NCBI RefSeq assembly: GCF_017916455.1
Contig: NZ_JAFMSY010000002.1
Span: 310,001 to 374,000 of the forward strand
Direction: 5' to 3'
DNA: 64,000 bases
Source: Nocardioides xinjiangensis
GTDB taxonomy: Bacteria; Actinomycetota; Actinomycetes; Propionibacteriales; Nocardioidaceae
Shown: positions 1-9,965 of the stretch, piece by piece
Position numbering within the stretch: position 1 is the stretch's first letter
Layout of the letters: the number at the start of each line of letters is the position of its first letter
Program-made: the position numbers and the translations under genes
Notes under the pieces: model-generated
The model's input: only the letters and a program-made list of their open reading frames with translations
What the model was told of the DNA's origin: nothing
Database searches by the model: none

Positions 1-900
1 GAGGTGCAGCAGCTCGAGCACCTCGTCGAAGGACGCCGAGTCCGACGCCCCCGGGGTGCAGATCGGGAACAGGCGCTCGAGGTCGCCGGGGATGAGATCG
101 CTCTCGAGCAGCGCCTCGCGGGCCCGCATCCAGTTGCGGTTGCCCATCACCGTGTTGATCTCGCCGTTGTGGGCGATGAAGCGGAACGGGTGTGCCAGCG
201 GCCAGCTCGGGAACGTGTTGGTCGAGAACCGCGAGTGCACCACCGCCATGGCGGACGCGACGCGCTCGTCGGTGAGGTCGGGGAAGACCCGGTCGAGCTG
301 GTCGGTGGTGAGCATGCCCTTGTAGGCGAGGGTCCGCGAGGACAGCGAGGGGAAGTAGACGTCGGTCTCCGACTCCGCCCTCTTGCGCAGGCAGAACGCC
401 AGGCGCTCCAGCCCCATGCCGCTGATCCGCGACCCCTTGCCGGCGACGAACACCTGCGCGAAGGTCGGCATCACGCTCCGGGCGGTCGCGCCGAGGGTCG
501 AGTCGTCGACCGGGAGGTCGCGCCAGCCCAGGACGCTCAGCCCCTCCTCGTCGGCGATCTCCTCGATGCGCTGCCGGGTCTTGGCGACCGCGTCGGCGTC
601 ACCGGGCAGGAACGCGGTGCCGACGGCGTACGCACGTGACGGGGGCAGCTCGAACCCCAGGTCGCGGGTGACCTCGCGCAGGAACGCGTCCGGCACCTGG
701 AGCAGGATCCCGGCGCCGTCGCCGGAGTTGACCTCGGCGCCGGCGGCGCCGCGGTGGTCGAGGTTGCGAAGCGCGGTGAGCGCCTTGACCACGATGTCGT
801 GGCTGGCCTCACCGGTGAGGGTCGCGACCATGGCGACGCCACAGGCGTCCTTCTCGTGCCGGGGGTCGTAGAGACCCTGGCTCGGCGGGAATGCGTGCAT
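1..900 (-). CDS. gltB: Glutamate synthase (NADPH) large subunit, 5' part only
   Basis: The large GOGAT subunit moves the amide nitrogen of glutamine to 2-oxoglutarate, giving two glutamates. Only the first 300 codons are here; the gene runs off the left edge. Translation begins [19 protein letters not shown] and continues CGVAMVA. Cys20 after a short propeptide matches the N-terminal nucleophile of the class II glutamine amidotransferase domain exposed by processing in this family. Further amidotransferase features follow: [30 protein letters not shown] and AHNGEINT. The ATG at 900 is preceded by GGGAG. A TAGATT -10-like box lies at 1003-1008, implying a leader of about 95 bases. It follows lgt in the same direction. 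Confidence 0.95.
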   Translation of the reverse strand, partial: MHAFPPSQGLYDPRHEKDACGVAMVATLTGEASHDIVVKALTALRNLDHRGAAGAEVNSGDGAGILLQVPDAFLREVTRDLGFELPPSRAYAVGTAFLPGDADAVAKTRQRIEEIADEEGLSVLGWRDLPVDDSTLGATARSVMPTFAQVFVAGKGSRISGMGLERLAFCLRKRAESETDVYFPSLSSRTLAYKGMLTTDQLDRVFPDLTDERVASAMAVVHSRFSTNTFPSWPLAHPFRFIAHNGEINTVMGNRNWMRAREALLESDLIPGDLERLFPICTPGASDSASFDEVLELLHL

Positions 901-1002
901 GGAGGCATTCTCCCGTCGTCGTCCTGCCTCTCCCGGGGCGTGCGCGGGTGGGGCTGGGGGTGGGCGTTTCCGCTGGGGACGACGTTGGCCCGAGCGAGGG
1001 AG

Positions 1003-1008
1003 AATCTA
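1003..1008 (-). promoter_or_regulatory. Candidate -10 box for gltB
   Basis: On the minus strand the sequence reads GATAGATTCT between the lgt stop and gltB. TAGATT fits the TANNNT -10 pattern seen at many starts in this window. No convincing -35 box was seen. If used, gltB has its own promoter with an untranslated leader of roughly 95 bases. Confidence 0.4.
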
Positions 1009-1039
1009 TCACCGGCGATCGGCGCCGGTGCGCGACGTT

Positions 1040-1966
1040 TCAGGCCGTGGGATCGGCGGTGCTGCGCGGCGCGGGCTCGTCGCCGGACCCGGCCTGCTCG
1101 TCGGGCTCCGGCTCGCGGGTGCGCACCGCCTCCTCGCGGCCGGGGTGCCGCCTGGCCGACCACACGAAGTACGCCGCGGCGAGCGTGAAGAGGACCAGGG
1201 AGGTCCACACGTTGAGCCGCAGCCCCAGCACGTCGTCCATCTGCACGTCGTCGATGCGCAGGTTCTCGATCCACGCCCGGCCCGAGGTGTAGAGCATGAC
1301 GTAGAGGGCGACCACCCGGCCGTGGCCGAGACGGAAGCGCCGGTCGAGCCAGACGAGCAGGCCGAAGGCCGCGAGGTTCCAGAGGCACTCGTAGAGGAAG
1401 GCGGGGTGGTACGTCGCGACCTCGAGGTACTGCGCGGGCCGGTGCGCGACGTCGATCTCCAGCGCCCACGGCAGGTCGGTCGGACGACCGTAGAGCTCCT
1501 GGTTGAACCAGTTGCCCCAGCGGCCGACCGCCTGGGCGACCAGCACGCCCGGCGCCATCGCGTCGAGGAGCGAAAGCAGCTTGATGTCGCTGGAGCGGGC
1601 GCCGAGCCACACGCCCACGGCGCCGAGCGCGATCGCGCCCCAGATGCCGAGGCCGCCGCGCCAGACGTACAGCGCGGTGATGGGGTTCTCGCCGTCACCG
1701 AAGTAGAGCTCCCAGTCGGTGATCACGTGGTAGAGCCGTCCGCCGACGAGGCCGAACGGCACCGCCCAGATCGCCAGGTCGCTGACCTCCCCGGGCCGGC
1801 CGCCGCGAGCGACCCAGCGGCGCTCGCCGATCCAGATCGCGAGCACGATGCCGAGGATGATGGACAGCGCGTAGCCGCGGATCGGCACCGGTCCGAGGTG
1901 CCACACGCCCTCGGCGGGGCTGGGGATGGACAGCAGCGTCACCATCGGCGACTGGAGGCTCGGCAT
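1040..1966 (-). CDS. lgt: Prolipoprotein diacylglyceryl transferase
   Basis: Lgt transfers diacylglyceryl from phosphatidylglycerol to the lipobox cysteine of prolipoproteins at the cytoplasmic membrane. The 308-residue product has several hydrophobic segments, a conserved arginine/histidine region GGRLYHVITDW (about 75-85) and the family signature GRWGNWFNQE (148-157). The C-terminal 35 residues are charged and low complexity, common in actinobacterial Lgt. Start choice: ATG at 1966 has GAGGG about 11 bases upstream; in-frame ATGs at 1978 and 1975 overlap the SCO1 stop and would add up to four residues. The preceding gene encodes a lipoprotein, a natural Lgt substrate. Confidence 0.95.
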   Translation of the reverse strand: MPSLQSPMVTLLSIPSPAEGVWHLGPVPIRGYALSIILGIVLAIWIGERRWVARGGRPGEVSDLAIWAVPFGLVGGRLYHVITDWELYFGDGENPITALYVWRGGLGIWGAIALGAVGVWLGARSSDIKLLSLLDAMAPGVLVAQAVGRWGNWFNQELYGRPTDLPWALEIDVAHRPAQYLEVATYHPAFLYECLWNLAAFGLLVWLDRRFRLGHGRVVALYVMLYTSGRAWIENLRIDDVQMDDVLGLRLNVWTSLVLFTLAAAYFVWSARRHPGREEAVRTREPEPDEQAGSGDEPAPRSTADPTA

Positions 1967-1974
1967 GGGCAGCA

Positions 1975-2610
1975 TCATCCCTCGTCGAGCAGCATCGTGA
2001 CGTCGCGGGCGAGCTGCGCCTGCGAGACGTCGGAGCCCCAGTAGGTCTCGACGTCGTCGTCGGCGCTGACGCCGAAGACCTGGGTGCCGTGGTCGACCTC
2101 GTAGGTGTCGGGAAGGTCCTGCGGGTCGAGCTCGCGGCCCGCCGCGTCGAAGTAGCCGATCGCGACCTTCATGCTCGCCGCGACCTCCACGATGTCGGCG
2201 CGGTCGCCGGTGAGGCCCGTGATCGCGGGGTCGAACGCCGCGACGTAGTCGGCGACCACCTGTTCGGTGTCGCGGGCGGGGTCGGTGGTCACGAAGACCA
2301 CCTCGAGCCGCTCGCGCTGCTCGTCGTCGAGGCGCGCGAGCATGCCGGCGAGGGTGGCCATCACCTGCCCGCAGATGTCGGGGCAGTGGGTGTAGCCGAA
2401 GAACACCAGCGTGAGGTCCTCGTCGGTGTCCTCGGTGAGGCTGTAGGCCTCGCCGTCGGTGTCGACGAGCGGGGTCGAGGCGACCTCGAAGGGTGGGTCG
2501 AGGCGGGTGCCGGTGAGCTCCGCCGAGGCCGTCTGCGCGCGCCCGCCGCACGCGGCGAGCAGACCGAGCAGGGCGACCAGGACGAGGGCCCGCGCCCTAC
2601 GCCCGCGCAC
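1975..2610 (-). CDS. SCO1/SenC-family copper/thiol lipoprotein
   Basis: SCO proteins are membrane-anchored thioredoxin-fold proteins that deliver copper to, or reduce, the CuA site of cytochrome c oxidase. Visible here: a short arginine-rich n-region, a hydrophobic stretch, the lipobox LLAAC, a CxxxC copper motif (YTHCPDIC) and a downstream His in VDHGTQ, all three being the metal ligands of the family. GTG at 2610 has GGAGG at good spacing; a GTG at 2619 is directly against the same GGAGG and would add three residues. The gene overlaps the 3' end of trpA and its TGA overlaps the alternative lgt starts, so it is probably co-translated in the trp-lgt run. Confidence 0.9.
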   Translation of the reverse strand: MRGRRARALVLVALLGLLAACGGRAQTASAELTGTRLDPPFEVASTPLVDTDGEAYSLTEDTDEDLTLVFFGYTHCPDICGQVMATLAGMLARLDDEQRERLEVVFVTTDPARDTEQVVADYVAAFDPAITGLTGDRADIVEVAASMKVAIGYFDAAGRELDPQDLPDTYEVDHGTQVFGVSADDDVETYWGSDVSQAQLARDVTMLLDEG

Positions 2611-3408
2611 GGCGCACACCCTCCGCGAGATCGGTCGTCAGCTCGCGCAGGGCCGCGAGGCCGGCCGCCCGGTCGCCGGCGTGGTCGAGCAGGCAGCGCA
2701 CGAACGCCGACCCCACGATCACGCCGTCGGCGTACGCCGCCACGTCGGCCGCCTGGTCGCCGTTGCTCACCCCGATGCCCACGGCCACCGGCACGTCGCC
2801 GCACGCACGCACCCGGCCCACCAGCGGGCCGGCGAGGTCGGACGTCGCGTCGCGCGCGCCCGTGACGCCCATGACGGCGGCCGCGTAGACGAAGCCCCTG
2901 CTGGCCGCGGCCGTCATCGCGATCCGCTCGTCGGTCGAGCTCGGCGCGACGAGGAAGACCTTGTCGAGGTCGTGGGCGTCAGCCGCGGCGATCCACTCCG
3001 ACCCGTGGTCGGGGGTGATGTCGGGGGTGATGAGGCCCGCTCCCCCGGCCGCGGCCAGGTCGGTGGCCCAGCGCTCGACGCCGTAGCGCTCGATCGGGTT
3101 CCAGTAGGTCATCACGAGCGTGGGGACGCCCATGGCCGCCACCGCCTCCACGACGCGGAGCACGTCGGCGGTGCGGACGCCGCCGTCGAGGGCGGCCTGC
3201 GCCGCGGCCTGGATGGTGGGTCCGTCCATCACCGGGTCGCTGTAGGGCAGGCCGATCTCGATGGCGTCGCAACCGGCCTCGACCATCGTCGCGAACGCCT
3301 CGATCGAGCCCTCGACGCTGGGGTAGCCGGCGGGAAGGTAGCCGATGAGGGCCGCCCGGTCCTCGGCGCGCGCCTTCTCGAAGGCGGTGGAGGTCGAGGT
3401 CGTCGACG

Positions 3409-3412
<4 letters not shown>
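2597..3412 (-). CDS. trpA: Tryptophan synthase alpha chain
   Basis: TrpA cleaves indole-3-glycerol phosphate to indole and glyceraldehyde-3-phosphate; indole is channelled to TrpB. The 271-residue product is a TIM barrel with the family motif [14 protein letters not shown]; Glu52 and Asp63 sit at the two catalytic acid positions. The phosphate-binding end [10 protein letters not shown] and GVIVGSAFV is also visible. The GTG start at 3412 overlaps the trpB stop (GTGA), so translation is coupled to trpB. The first ten residues are Ser/Thr-rich and vary in the family. Confidence 0.97.
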
Positions 3413-4709
<1,297 letters not shown>

Positions 4710-4713
<4 letters not shown>

Positions 4714-5507
4714 CGCGCTGTCACTCCTGTCATCGCTCGTACGGCGGCCTCGGGGTCGCCGTCCTTGACCAGCGCCTCACCGACCAGCACGACGCCCGCT
4801 CCCTCGGAGACGAAGCGCTCGACGTCGGCGACGCCGGTGATGCCGCTCTCGGCGACCCGGACGACGTCGTCCGGGATCTGCGGGGCGAGGCGGCCGAAGA
4901 CGTCGGGATCGACGTCGAGGGTCTTGAGGTTGCGGCTGTTGACGCCGACCAGTGCGGGGGCCAGCGCCAGCGCGCGCTCGGTCTCGGCCTCGTCGTGGAC
5001 CTCGACGAGCACGGTGAGTCCGAGCTCGCGCGCCTCGTCGTGGAGGCGACGCAGGGTGTCGTCGTCGAGCGCCGCGACGATCAGCAGCGCGAGGTCGGCG
5101 CCGGCGGCGCGGGCCTCGACGAGCTGGTAGGTCTCGACGATGAAGTCCTTGCGGAGGATCGGCGCGTCGACGGCGGCGCGGACCGCGCGGAGGTCGTCGA
5201 GGCTGCCGCCGAACCGCCGCTGCTCGGTCAGGACCGAGATCGCCGCCGCGCCACCGCGGGCGTACGCCGTCGCGAGCACCGCAGGGTCGGGGATGTCCGC
5301 GAGGTCGCCCTTGCTCGGGCTCCGCCGCTTGACCTCGGCGATGACGCTCGAGCCGGCCGCGTGGAAGTGCGGCATCGGGTCGCGTGGCGCGGGCGCGTCG
5401 GCGAGCCGGGCGCGGAGGTCGCCGATCGGGACCGCCGCCTCCCGGCGCGCGAGGTCCTCGCGCACCCCGGCGACGATGTCGTCGAGCACGGAAGCGGTCG
5501 CAGGCAT
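4710..5507 (-). CDS. trpC: Indole-3-glycerol phosphate synthase
   Basis: TrpC closes the indole ring of carboxyphenylaminodeoxyribulose phosphate. The 265-residue TIM barrel shows [13 protein letters not shown] (substrate lysine region), the catalytic lysine in ILRKDFIV, the EVHDEAE strand, [10 protein letters not shown] and VAESGI, all diagnostic. It stands alone rather than fused to TrpF. Start is the ATG at 5507. A 155-base spacer separates it from the upstream mini-protein. Confidence 0.98.
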
Positions 5508-5584
5508 GGGCTCAGCCTCTCATCCGGGGCCCAGCAGGCCGGGGGCCGGTGCCCAGTGGCCGGACGGGAGACCGCGCTGGCCGG

Positions 5585-5628
5585 GCCGCCGGTCGGCCGC
5601 CGGTCGGCCGCCGGTCGGCCGCTGGTCG
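5585..5628. repeat. 11-bp tandem repeat, four copies
   Basis: Three exact copies of GCCGCCGGTCG followed by one with a single change (GCCGCTGGTCG) lie head to tail in the spacer between the HGxxPAAW mini-protein and trpC. The period is close to one helical turn. No gene or terminator is seen in 5508-5663 otherwise. Confidence 0.9.
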
Positions 5629-5663
5629 GCCGGGGCTCGGACGTGGTGCGGACGCGCTGCGGA

Positions 5664-5864
5664 TCAGTGGTCGGAGGAGTTGAACCCGAGCTTGTTGAGC
5701 ACCAGGAACAACGGGAGCGCGGCGACGGCGATGATGATGCCGATCCACAGCAGGGTCTCCTGCGCCGGCACCTGCAGCAGGGCGACGCTGCCCACGACGA
5801 ATCCGAGCATCGCGACCGCCACGGCGGTCCAAGCAGCGGGGGTGTTGCCGTGGCCTGCAGCCAT
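5664..5864 (-). CDS. HGxxPAAW-type small membrane protein (DUF6704-like)
   Basis: A 66-residue protein beginning MAAGHGNTPAAWTAVAV with two predicted membrane segments (about 12-31 and 38-58) and a short polar tail ending NSSDH. The HGxxPAAW start is typical of small actinobacterial proteins encoded next to trpC and the Trp-associated membrane protein, as here. Its function is unknown. The conserved position suggests a link to tryptophan synthesis or to the neighbouring membrane protein, but nothing in the sequence proves it. Confidence 0.85.
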   Translation of the reverse strand: MAAGHGNTPAAWTAVAVAMLGFVVGSVALLQVPAQETLLWIGIIIAVAALPLFLVLNKLGFNSSDH

Positions 5865-5918
5865 CGTCGGTGCTCCTTCGTCGGGTCAGCGGGTGCGGGA
5901 TGAAGTCTAGGCGGTCGG

Positions 5919-6512
5919 CTAGGCCGTCGGGTCGCGGCCCTCGTCGAGGGCCTTCCAGATGTCGATGTTCTCCGTCGGCTGCCGGGGGACGGCCGCGTCG
6001 TCCCGGGCGCTGGTGGGCGCGTCGTAGCGCGTGCCCATCTCCGGCCACGACCGGACCAGGCGCACGGCCAGCGCCGTGGAGACCAGCAGCAGGACAGCCG
6101 CGGCCGCGGCCAGCCAGAACCATCCGGTGAGCGAGGTGCTCTCCAGCTCGGCGCCGGTGCGGGTGCGCACCTGCTCGCGGAGGTGGTCCGGGAGGCTGGA
6201 CGGCGCCCAGACGACGGTGGCGGCGTAGCCGAGCGCCACCACCACGGCCAGCCAGGTGACGGCCCGCCGGAAGCGGCCCCGGGTCACGAGCACCACTCCG
6301 ACGCAGGCCAGCGCGACCAGGCCGAGGGCCGTGCCCAGCGGGGACGAGGCGACCTCGCCCCACGTCGTCGTCGCCATGCCGGGCGCGGAGTCCGCGCCCT
6401 CGCCGGTGACCCACGGCTTGCCGGCGGCGTAGGCGGCCAGCCCGCCGGCCACCAGCTCGAGCGCGACGACCGGCCCGAAGGTCCGGCGCGGGTGACGGGC
6501 CGGCTCAGCCAT
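5919..6512 (-). CDS. Trp biosynthesis-associated membrane protein (Trp_oprn_chp family)
   Basis: A 197-residue protein with four hydrophobic segments (about 13-32, 55-73, 83-102 and 130-150) and a polar C-terminus. The arrangement and the position between hisI and trpC match the actinobacterial family named for its place in trp operons; its biochemical role is not known. Start: ATG at 6512 overlaps the hisI stop region, giving [13 protein letters not shown]; the longer reading upstream lies inside hisI and is rejected. In many relatives trpE precedes this gene, but here hisI does. Confidence 0.88.
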   Translation of the reverse strand: MAEPARHPRRTFGPVVALELVAGGLAAYAAGKPWVTGEGADSAPGMATTTWGEVASSPLGTALGLVALACVGVVLVTRGRFRRAVTWLAVVVALGYAATVVWAPSSLPDHLREQVRTRTGAELESTSLTGWFWLAAAAAVLLLVSTALAVRLVRSWPEMGTRYDAPTSARDDAAVPRQPTENIDIWKALDEGRDPTA

Positions 6513-6876
6513 CGACCCGGAGGAGCAGGTCGGCGTCGAAGCAGGTGTGGTCACCGGTGTGGCAGGCGGCGCCCACCTGGTCGACGACGAAGAGCAGGGT
6601 GTCGCCGTCGCAGTCCAGCCGGACCTCCTTCACCCACTGCACGTGCCCGGACGTGTCGCCCTTGACCCAGTACTCCCCGCGCGAGCGCGACCAGTAGGTC
6701 GCCCGGCCGGTGTCGATGGTCCGCGCGAGCGCCTCGTCGTCGACCCACGCCAGCATGAGGACCTCGCGGGAGTCGTGCTGCTGCACGACGACGGGGACCA
6801 GCCCGTCCGCGGTGTGCCGCAGCCGCGCGGCGACCGCCGGGTCCAGGGAGGAGGACGAGGAGGAAGGGGTGCTCAC
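6505..6876 (-). CDS. hisI: Phosphoribosyl-AMP cyclohydrolase
   Basis: HisI hydrolyses the adenine ring of phosphoribosyl-AMP, the third step of histidine synthesis. The 123-residue product has the metal-binding DCDGD motif and the zinc site CHTGDHTCF, plus [12 protein letters not shown] and [19 protein letters not shown]. It is the stand-alone form without a HisE domain. The GTG start overlaps the stop of the upstream aminotransferase gene (GTGA). A serine-rich stretch at residues 2-9 is unusual but harmless. Confidence 0.97.
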   Translation of the reverse strand: MSTPSSSSSSLDPAVAARLRHTADGLVPVVVQQHDSREVLMLAWVDDEALARTIDTGRATYWSRSRGEYWVKGDTSGHVQWVKEVRLDCDGDTLLFVVDQVGAACHTGDHTCFDADLLLRVDG

Positions 6877-7703
6877 GGGTCCATCGTCTCAGCCTCGCGG
6901 GCGGCCCACGTCTCCGCGCACCGCCGGGTGACGTGTCCCGGCGCCGGGAGCTCGCGGTCGTCCCACCGCGAGACGGCCTGGACGTCGCGCGTCGTGGAGA
7001 CCAGGAACACCTCGCTGGCGCCGGCACGGACCTCGACGAGCGGCGCGTCGACCTCCCGCGCGCCGCACCACTCGATCACCAGGTCGCGGGTGATGCCGGC
7101 GAGGCAGCCCGCCGCCAGGGTGGGTGTGCGCAGCTCGCCGTCGACGACGTAGAAGACGTTGGAGCCGGTGCCCTCGCACAGGTCGCCCGCGGTGTTGGCG
7201 AAGACGGCCTCGGTGGCGCCGCGCTCCTTGGCGTGTGCCAGGGCGATCACGTTCTCGGCGTACGACGTCGTCTTCAACCCGGCGGTCGCGCCGTGCTCGT
7301 TGCGGGTCCACGGGACCGTGGCGACGGTCGTGCTGCTCGCCGCGGCGTCGATCGCGCTGTAGGCCACGACCAGCGTCGCCGGTCCCCCACCGCGACCCGA
7401 GCCCATCGGGGCGGGACCGGCGGTCCACGTGATCCGGAGCCGTCCCACGGGGTCGTCGGCCGCCTCGCCCCCGAGCACCGCCTCGACCCCCCGGCGCACG
7501 TCGTCGAGGTCGGGCGCGGGCAGCCCGAGGCCCGCCGCGCTCCGCTGGAGCCGGGCCAAGTGGCGGGTGAGCGCGAAGGGGCGCCCGTGCAGCGTCTTCA
7601 CCGCCTCGAACACCCCGTCGCCCACGGTGAACCCGTGGTCGGTGACGGCGATGGCCCCGTCGGTCGGATCGGTCAGCAGGTCACCGTTGAGCCACGCGCG
7701 CAT
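6873..7703 (-). CDS. PLP aminotransferase class IV, probable aminodeoxychorismate lyase
   Basis: A 276-residue fold-type IV PLP enzyme. The PLP lysine lies in [11 protein letters not shown] (Lys144), and [17 protein letters not shown] and [11 protein letters not shown] are typical of the PabC/IlvE/D-amino acid transaminase group. Size and the LNGDLL...[12 protein letters not shown] start favour 4-amino-4-deoxychorismate lyase (folate pathway), but branched-chain or D-alanine transaminase cannot be excluded from sequence alone. ATG at 7703 has TAGGGT seven bases upstream, fitting a leaderless start. It leads the hisI-trp run. Confidence 0.85.
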   Translation of the reverse strand: MRAWLNGDLLTDPTDGAIAVTDHGFTVGDGVFEAVKTLHGRPFALTRHLARLQRSAAGLGLPAPDLDDVRRGVEAVLGGEAADDPVGRLRITWTAGPAPMGSGRGGGPATLVVAYSAIDAAASSTTVATVPWTRNEHGATAGLKTTSYAENVIALAHAKERGATEAVFANTAGDLCEGTGSNVFYVVDGELRTPTLAAGCLAGITRDLVIEWCGAREVDAPLVEVRAGASEVFLVSTTRDVQAVSRWDDRELPAPGHVTRRCAETWAAREAETMDP

Positions 7704-7770
7704 GCCGTGCACCCTATGCGTCCCCGCTGCCTGGAGGCGGGCACCCCGGACACGCTGGAGGGGGGCCGAT

Positions 7771-7800
7771 TTGGGCGCCGGTCGAGCCATGTACTACTGT
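7771..7800 (+). promoter_or_regulatory. Candidate promoter of the tRNA cluster
   Basis: TTGGGC at 7771-7776 and TACTGT at 7795-7800 with an 18-base spacer lie about 40 bases before tRNA-Gly. This is the only -35/-10-like pair seen there; it is an inference from position and resemblance. Confidence 0.4.
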
Positions 7801-7840
7801 TCCACTCGCGCTCAGGCCGGGAAACCGGAACGGGTCGCAA

Positions 7841-7913
7841 GCGGACGTAGCTCAGTTGGTAGAGCGCAACCTTGCCAAGGTTGAGGTCGCGAGTTCGAGC
7901 CTCGTCGTCCGCT
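7841..7913 (+). tRNA. tRNA-Gly (GCC)
   Basis: Complete cloverleaf: acceptor GCGGACG pairs with CGTCCGC, D-arm around AGCTCAGTTGGTAGAGC, anticodon stem CAACC/GGTTG with loop TTGCCAA (anticodon GCC), and T-arm with GTTCGAGCC. Discriminator is T. No CCA is encoded. Confidence 0.97.
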
Positions 7914-7946
7914 CGGAGAGGTCTCCCCCGACACGTGGGCCTCCAC

Positions 7947-8017
7947 GGTGGGTTGGCCGAGAGGCGAGGCAACGGACTGCAAATCCGTCTACACGGGTTC
8001 AAATCCCGTACCCACCT
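7947..8017 (+). tRNA. tRNA-Cys (GCA)
   Basis: Acceptor GGTGGGT pairs with ACCCACC; anticodon stem ACGGA/TCCGT holds loop CTGCAAA with anticodon GCA; T-loop GTTCAAATC is present. CCA is not encoded. It lies 33 bases after tRNA-Gly. Confidence 0.97.
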
Positions 8018-8036
8018 CGCAGGAACAACTCAACAC

Positions 8037-8111
8037 GGGCGATTGGCGCAGCGGTAGCGCGCTTCCTTGACACGGAAGAGGTCACTGGTTCAAACCCAGT
8101 ATCGCCCACCA
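8037..8111 (+). tRNA. tRNA-Val (GAC)
   Basis: Acceptor GGGCGAT pairs with ATCGCCC; anticodon stem CTTCC/GGAAG with loop TTGACAC gives anticodon GAC. This is the only one of the three tRNAs with an encoded CCA end (8109-8111). Confidence 0.97.
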
Positions 8112-8119
8112 CGCAGTCA

Positions 8120-8150
8120 GACCCCGTCCTCCTCGAGGGCGGGGTCTTCT
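8120..8150 (+). terminator. Hairpin terminator after the tRNA cluster
   Basis: GACCCCG (8120-8126) pairs with CGGGGTC (8140-8146) around a 13-base loop and is followed by TTCT. It sits nine bases after tRNA-Val and is a good candidate for the end of the tRNA transcript. Confidence 0.75.
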
Positions 8151-8246
8151 GCTGCCCCCGGCATGATGGCGCGGCCGTAGTAGCCCCGGACGGGCGGGAG
8201 ATCGCAGACCGGTCCCGGAGTCGGGTCCCCCACGACCCCGGGCGGC

Positions 8247-8870
8247 TCAGAACTCGTAGCCGAACTCGCTGATCGTCCGGCGGAACCGCTGAGCCACGAT
8301 CTCGACGTCGCCCGGTCCGTAGAGCTCGCGGTAGTGCGGGCCGCTCCCCTGCTTCGCGTGGGGCAGGTCGAGGTTGACGCCGAGCCGTGCGGAGATGTCG
8401 GCGACGGCGTCGGGCAGGTCCTCGTAGCGGTAGACGCGGTCGACCGCGACGCGGCCGCCGACCCGGTAGAGCCGCTCGTTGAGGGCGAGCCGGTCCAGGC
8501 GCCGCGGCGTGCGCACGAACTCGCCGAAGGTCTTGGTGAAGGTCGGCTTGCGGGCGCTGTAGCGGTAGGACGAGGCGACGACGTCGAAGGGGTTCCGCTC
8601 CACCGCGAAGGTGAAGTACGCGTCCCACGTCGGGCGCCCGACGACCTGGATGATGCGCCGCGCCCCCATGTGGGCGTACGAGCTGGGGTCGGTGTCGTCG
8701 TTCTGCGGTCCCACTCCCCCGGCGGCTGCGCGCAGCTCCTCGTCCTCGGGGCTGATGCGGGTGACGATGTCGTCGGGACCGCAGTGGCGCGACAGCGCGA
8801 TCTCGAGGCTGGTGCCGGCCGTCTTGCGGGTCTTGACGAAGACGAACCGGTGGCGGTGGGAGGCGATCAC
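8247..8870 (-). CDS. Sulfotransferase-family protein
   Basis: A 207-residue protein with the PAPS 5'-phosphosulfate loop near the N-terminus (VFVKTRKTAGTSLE, residues 10-23) and a second signature FAVERNPFDVVASSY, in which the Arg/Ser match the 3'-phosphate contact of sulfotransferases. It lacks a signal peptide, so it probably acts in the cytoplasm. The acceptor is unknown; relatives act on carbohydrates or glycolipids. It starts four bases after the stop of the K+ channel gene and is likely co-transcribed with it. Confidence 0.85.
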   Translation of the reverse strand: MIASHRHRFVFVKTRKTAGTSLEIALSRHCGPDDIVTRISPEDEELRAAAGGVGPQNDDTDPSSYAHMGARRIIQVVGRPTWDAYFTFAVERNPFDVVASSYRYSARKPTFTKTFGEFVRTPRRLDRLALNERLYRVGGRVAVDRVYRYEDLPDAVADISARLGVNLDLPHAKQGSGPHYRELYGPGDVEIVAQRFRRTISEFGYEF

Positions 8871-8874
8871 CGGC

Positions 8875-9963
8875 TCAGACGTCCTCGTCGGCCGAGTCCT
8901 CGCCGTGGGTGCCGGGGCGGGGCGCCCACGGCAGCTCCTTCGCCGGGCGTACGACGATGAGGCGGTCGCCGCGGGCGAGGAGCGAGACGACCGGGTCGAA
9001 GTAGCGGTAGACCTTCTCGTCGCGCACGACCGCGATGACCTGGTCGGGGAGCCGCTGCGGCTGCTTGCCCACCTCGTTGACGAGCAGGTCGCGCTCCGCG
9101 ACCTCGAGGCCCTCGCCGTAGGTCATCAGGTCCTCCATGACCGACCCGAGCATCGGCGACATCGACGACAGGCCCAGGAGGCGGCCGACGGCGTCGGAGG
9201 AGGTGATGACCGAGTTGGCGCCCGACTGGCGCATCAGGGGGACGTTCTCCTGCTCGCGCACCGAGGCCACGATCCAGGCGTCCGGGTTGAGCTGGCGCAC
9301 CGTGAGCGTCACCAGCACGTTGGAGTCGTCGCGGTCGGTGGTGATGATGACGTGGGTCGCCTTCTCCACGCCCGCCTGCCGCAGCACCCCACGTCGGGTG
9401 GCGTCGCCGGCGATGCCGACGAGCTGGTCGCGGTTGGCCTCCTCCATCGCCACCGGGCCGGGGTCGACCACGACGATCGACTCGCGGTCGTAGCCGTTGT
9501 TGACGAGCGTCTCGATGGCGCTGCGGCCCTTGGTGCCGTAGCCGACGACGACGACGTGCTGGTCCATCTTCTTCCTCCACCGGGCGACCCGGAACATCTC
9601 ACGTCCCTGCGAGGCGAGGACCTCCAGGGTGGTGCCGATCAGCAGGACGAGGAAGGCGATGCGGGCCGGCGTGATCACGAACGCGTTCACCAGGCGGGCC
9701 TGGTCCGACACCGGGGCGATGTCGCCGTAGCCGGTCGTGCTGAGCGTGACGGTCGTGTAGTAGATCGCGTCGATCCAGCTGATCGTGTTCGTGGGGTCGT
9801 TGCCGTCGCGGTAGCCGTCGCGGTCGAGGTAGACCAGCAGGACGGTGCCGACGAGGATCGACATCGCCGCAAGCAGGCGCCGACCCAGCTCCCACCACGG
9901 CGAGCGGCGCACCTCCGGCAGGGAGACCCGCCCCACGCTGGGATGAGAGGTGTCGGCGCGCAC
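8875..9963 (-). CDS. Two-TM potassium channel with TrkA-N/TrkA-C domains
   Basis: A 362-residue K+ channel. Residues 31-46 form the first membrane helix, 61-81 the pore loop with selectivity filter TTGYGD (76-81), and about 96-118 the second helix. A cytoplasmic RCK/TrkA-N domain follows (VVVVGYGTKG at 137-146, nucleotide-binding Rossmann fold), then a TrkA-C-like end. This is the MthK/Kch-type layout in which ligand or nucleotide binding gates the pore. GTG at 9963 lies two bases after the YihY stop. Confidence 0.93.
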   Translation of the reverse strand: MRADTSHPSVGRVSLPEVRRSPWWELGRRLLAAMSILVGTVLLVYLDRDGYRDGNDPTNTISWIDAIYYTTVTLSTTGYGDIAPVSDQARLVNAFVITPARIAFLVLLIGTTLEVLASQGREMFRVARWRKKMDQHVVVVGYGTKGRSAIETLVNNGYDRESIVVVDPGPVAMEEANRDQLVGIAGDATRRGVLRQAGVEKATHVIITTDRDDSNVLVTLTVRQLNPDAWIVASVREQENVPLMRQSGANSVITSSDAVGRLLGLSSMSPMLGSVMEDLMTYGEGLEVAERDLLVNEVGKQPQRLPDQVIAVVRDEKVYRYFDPVVSLLARGDRLIVVRPAKELPWAPRPGTHGEDSADEDV

Positions 9964-9965
9964 GG

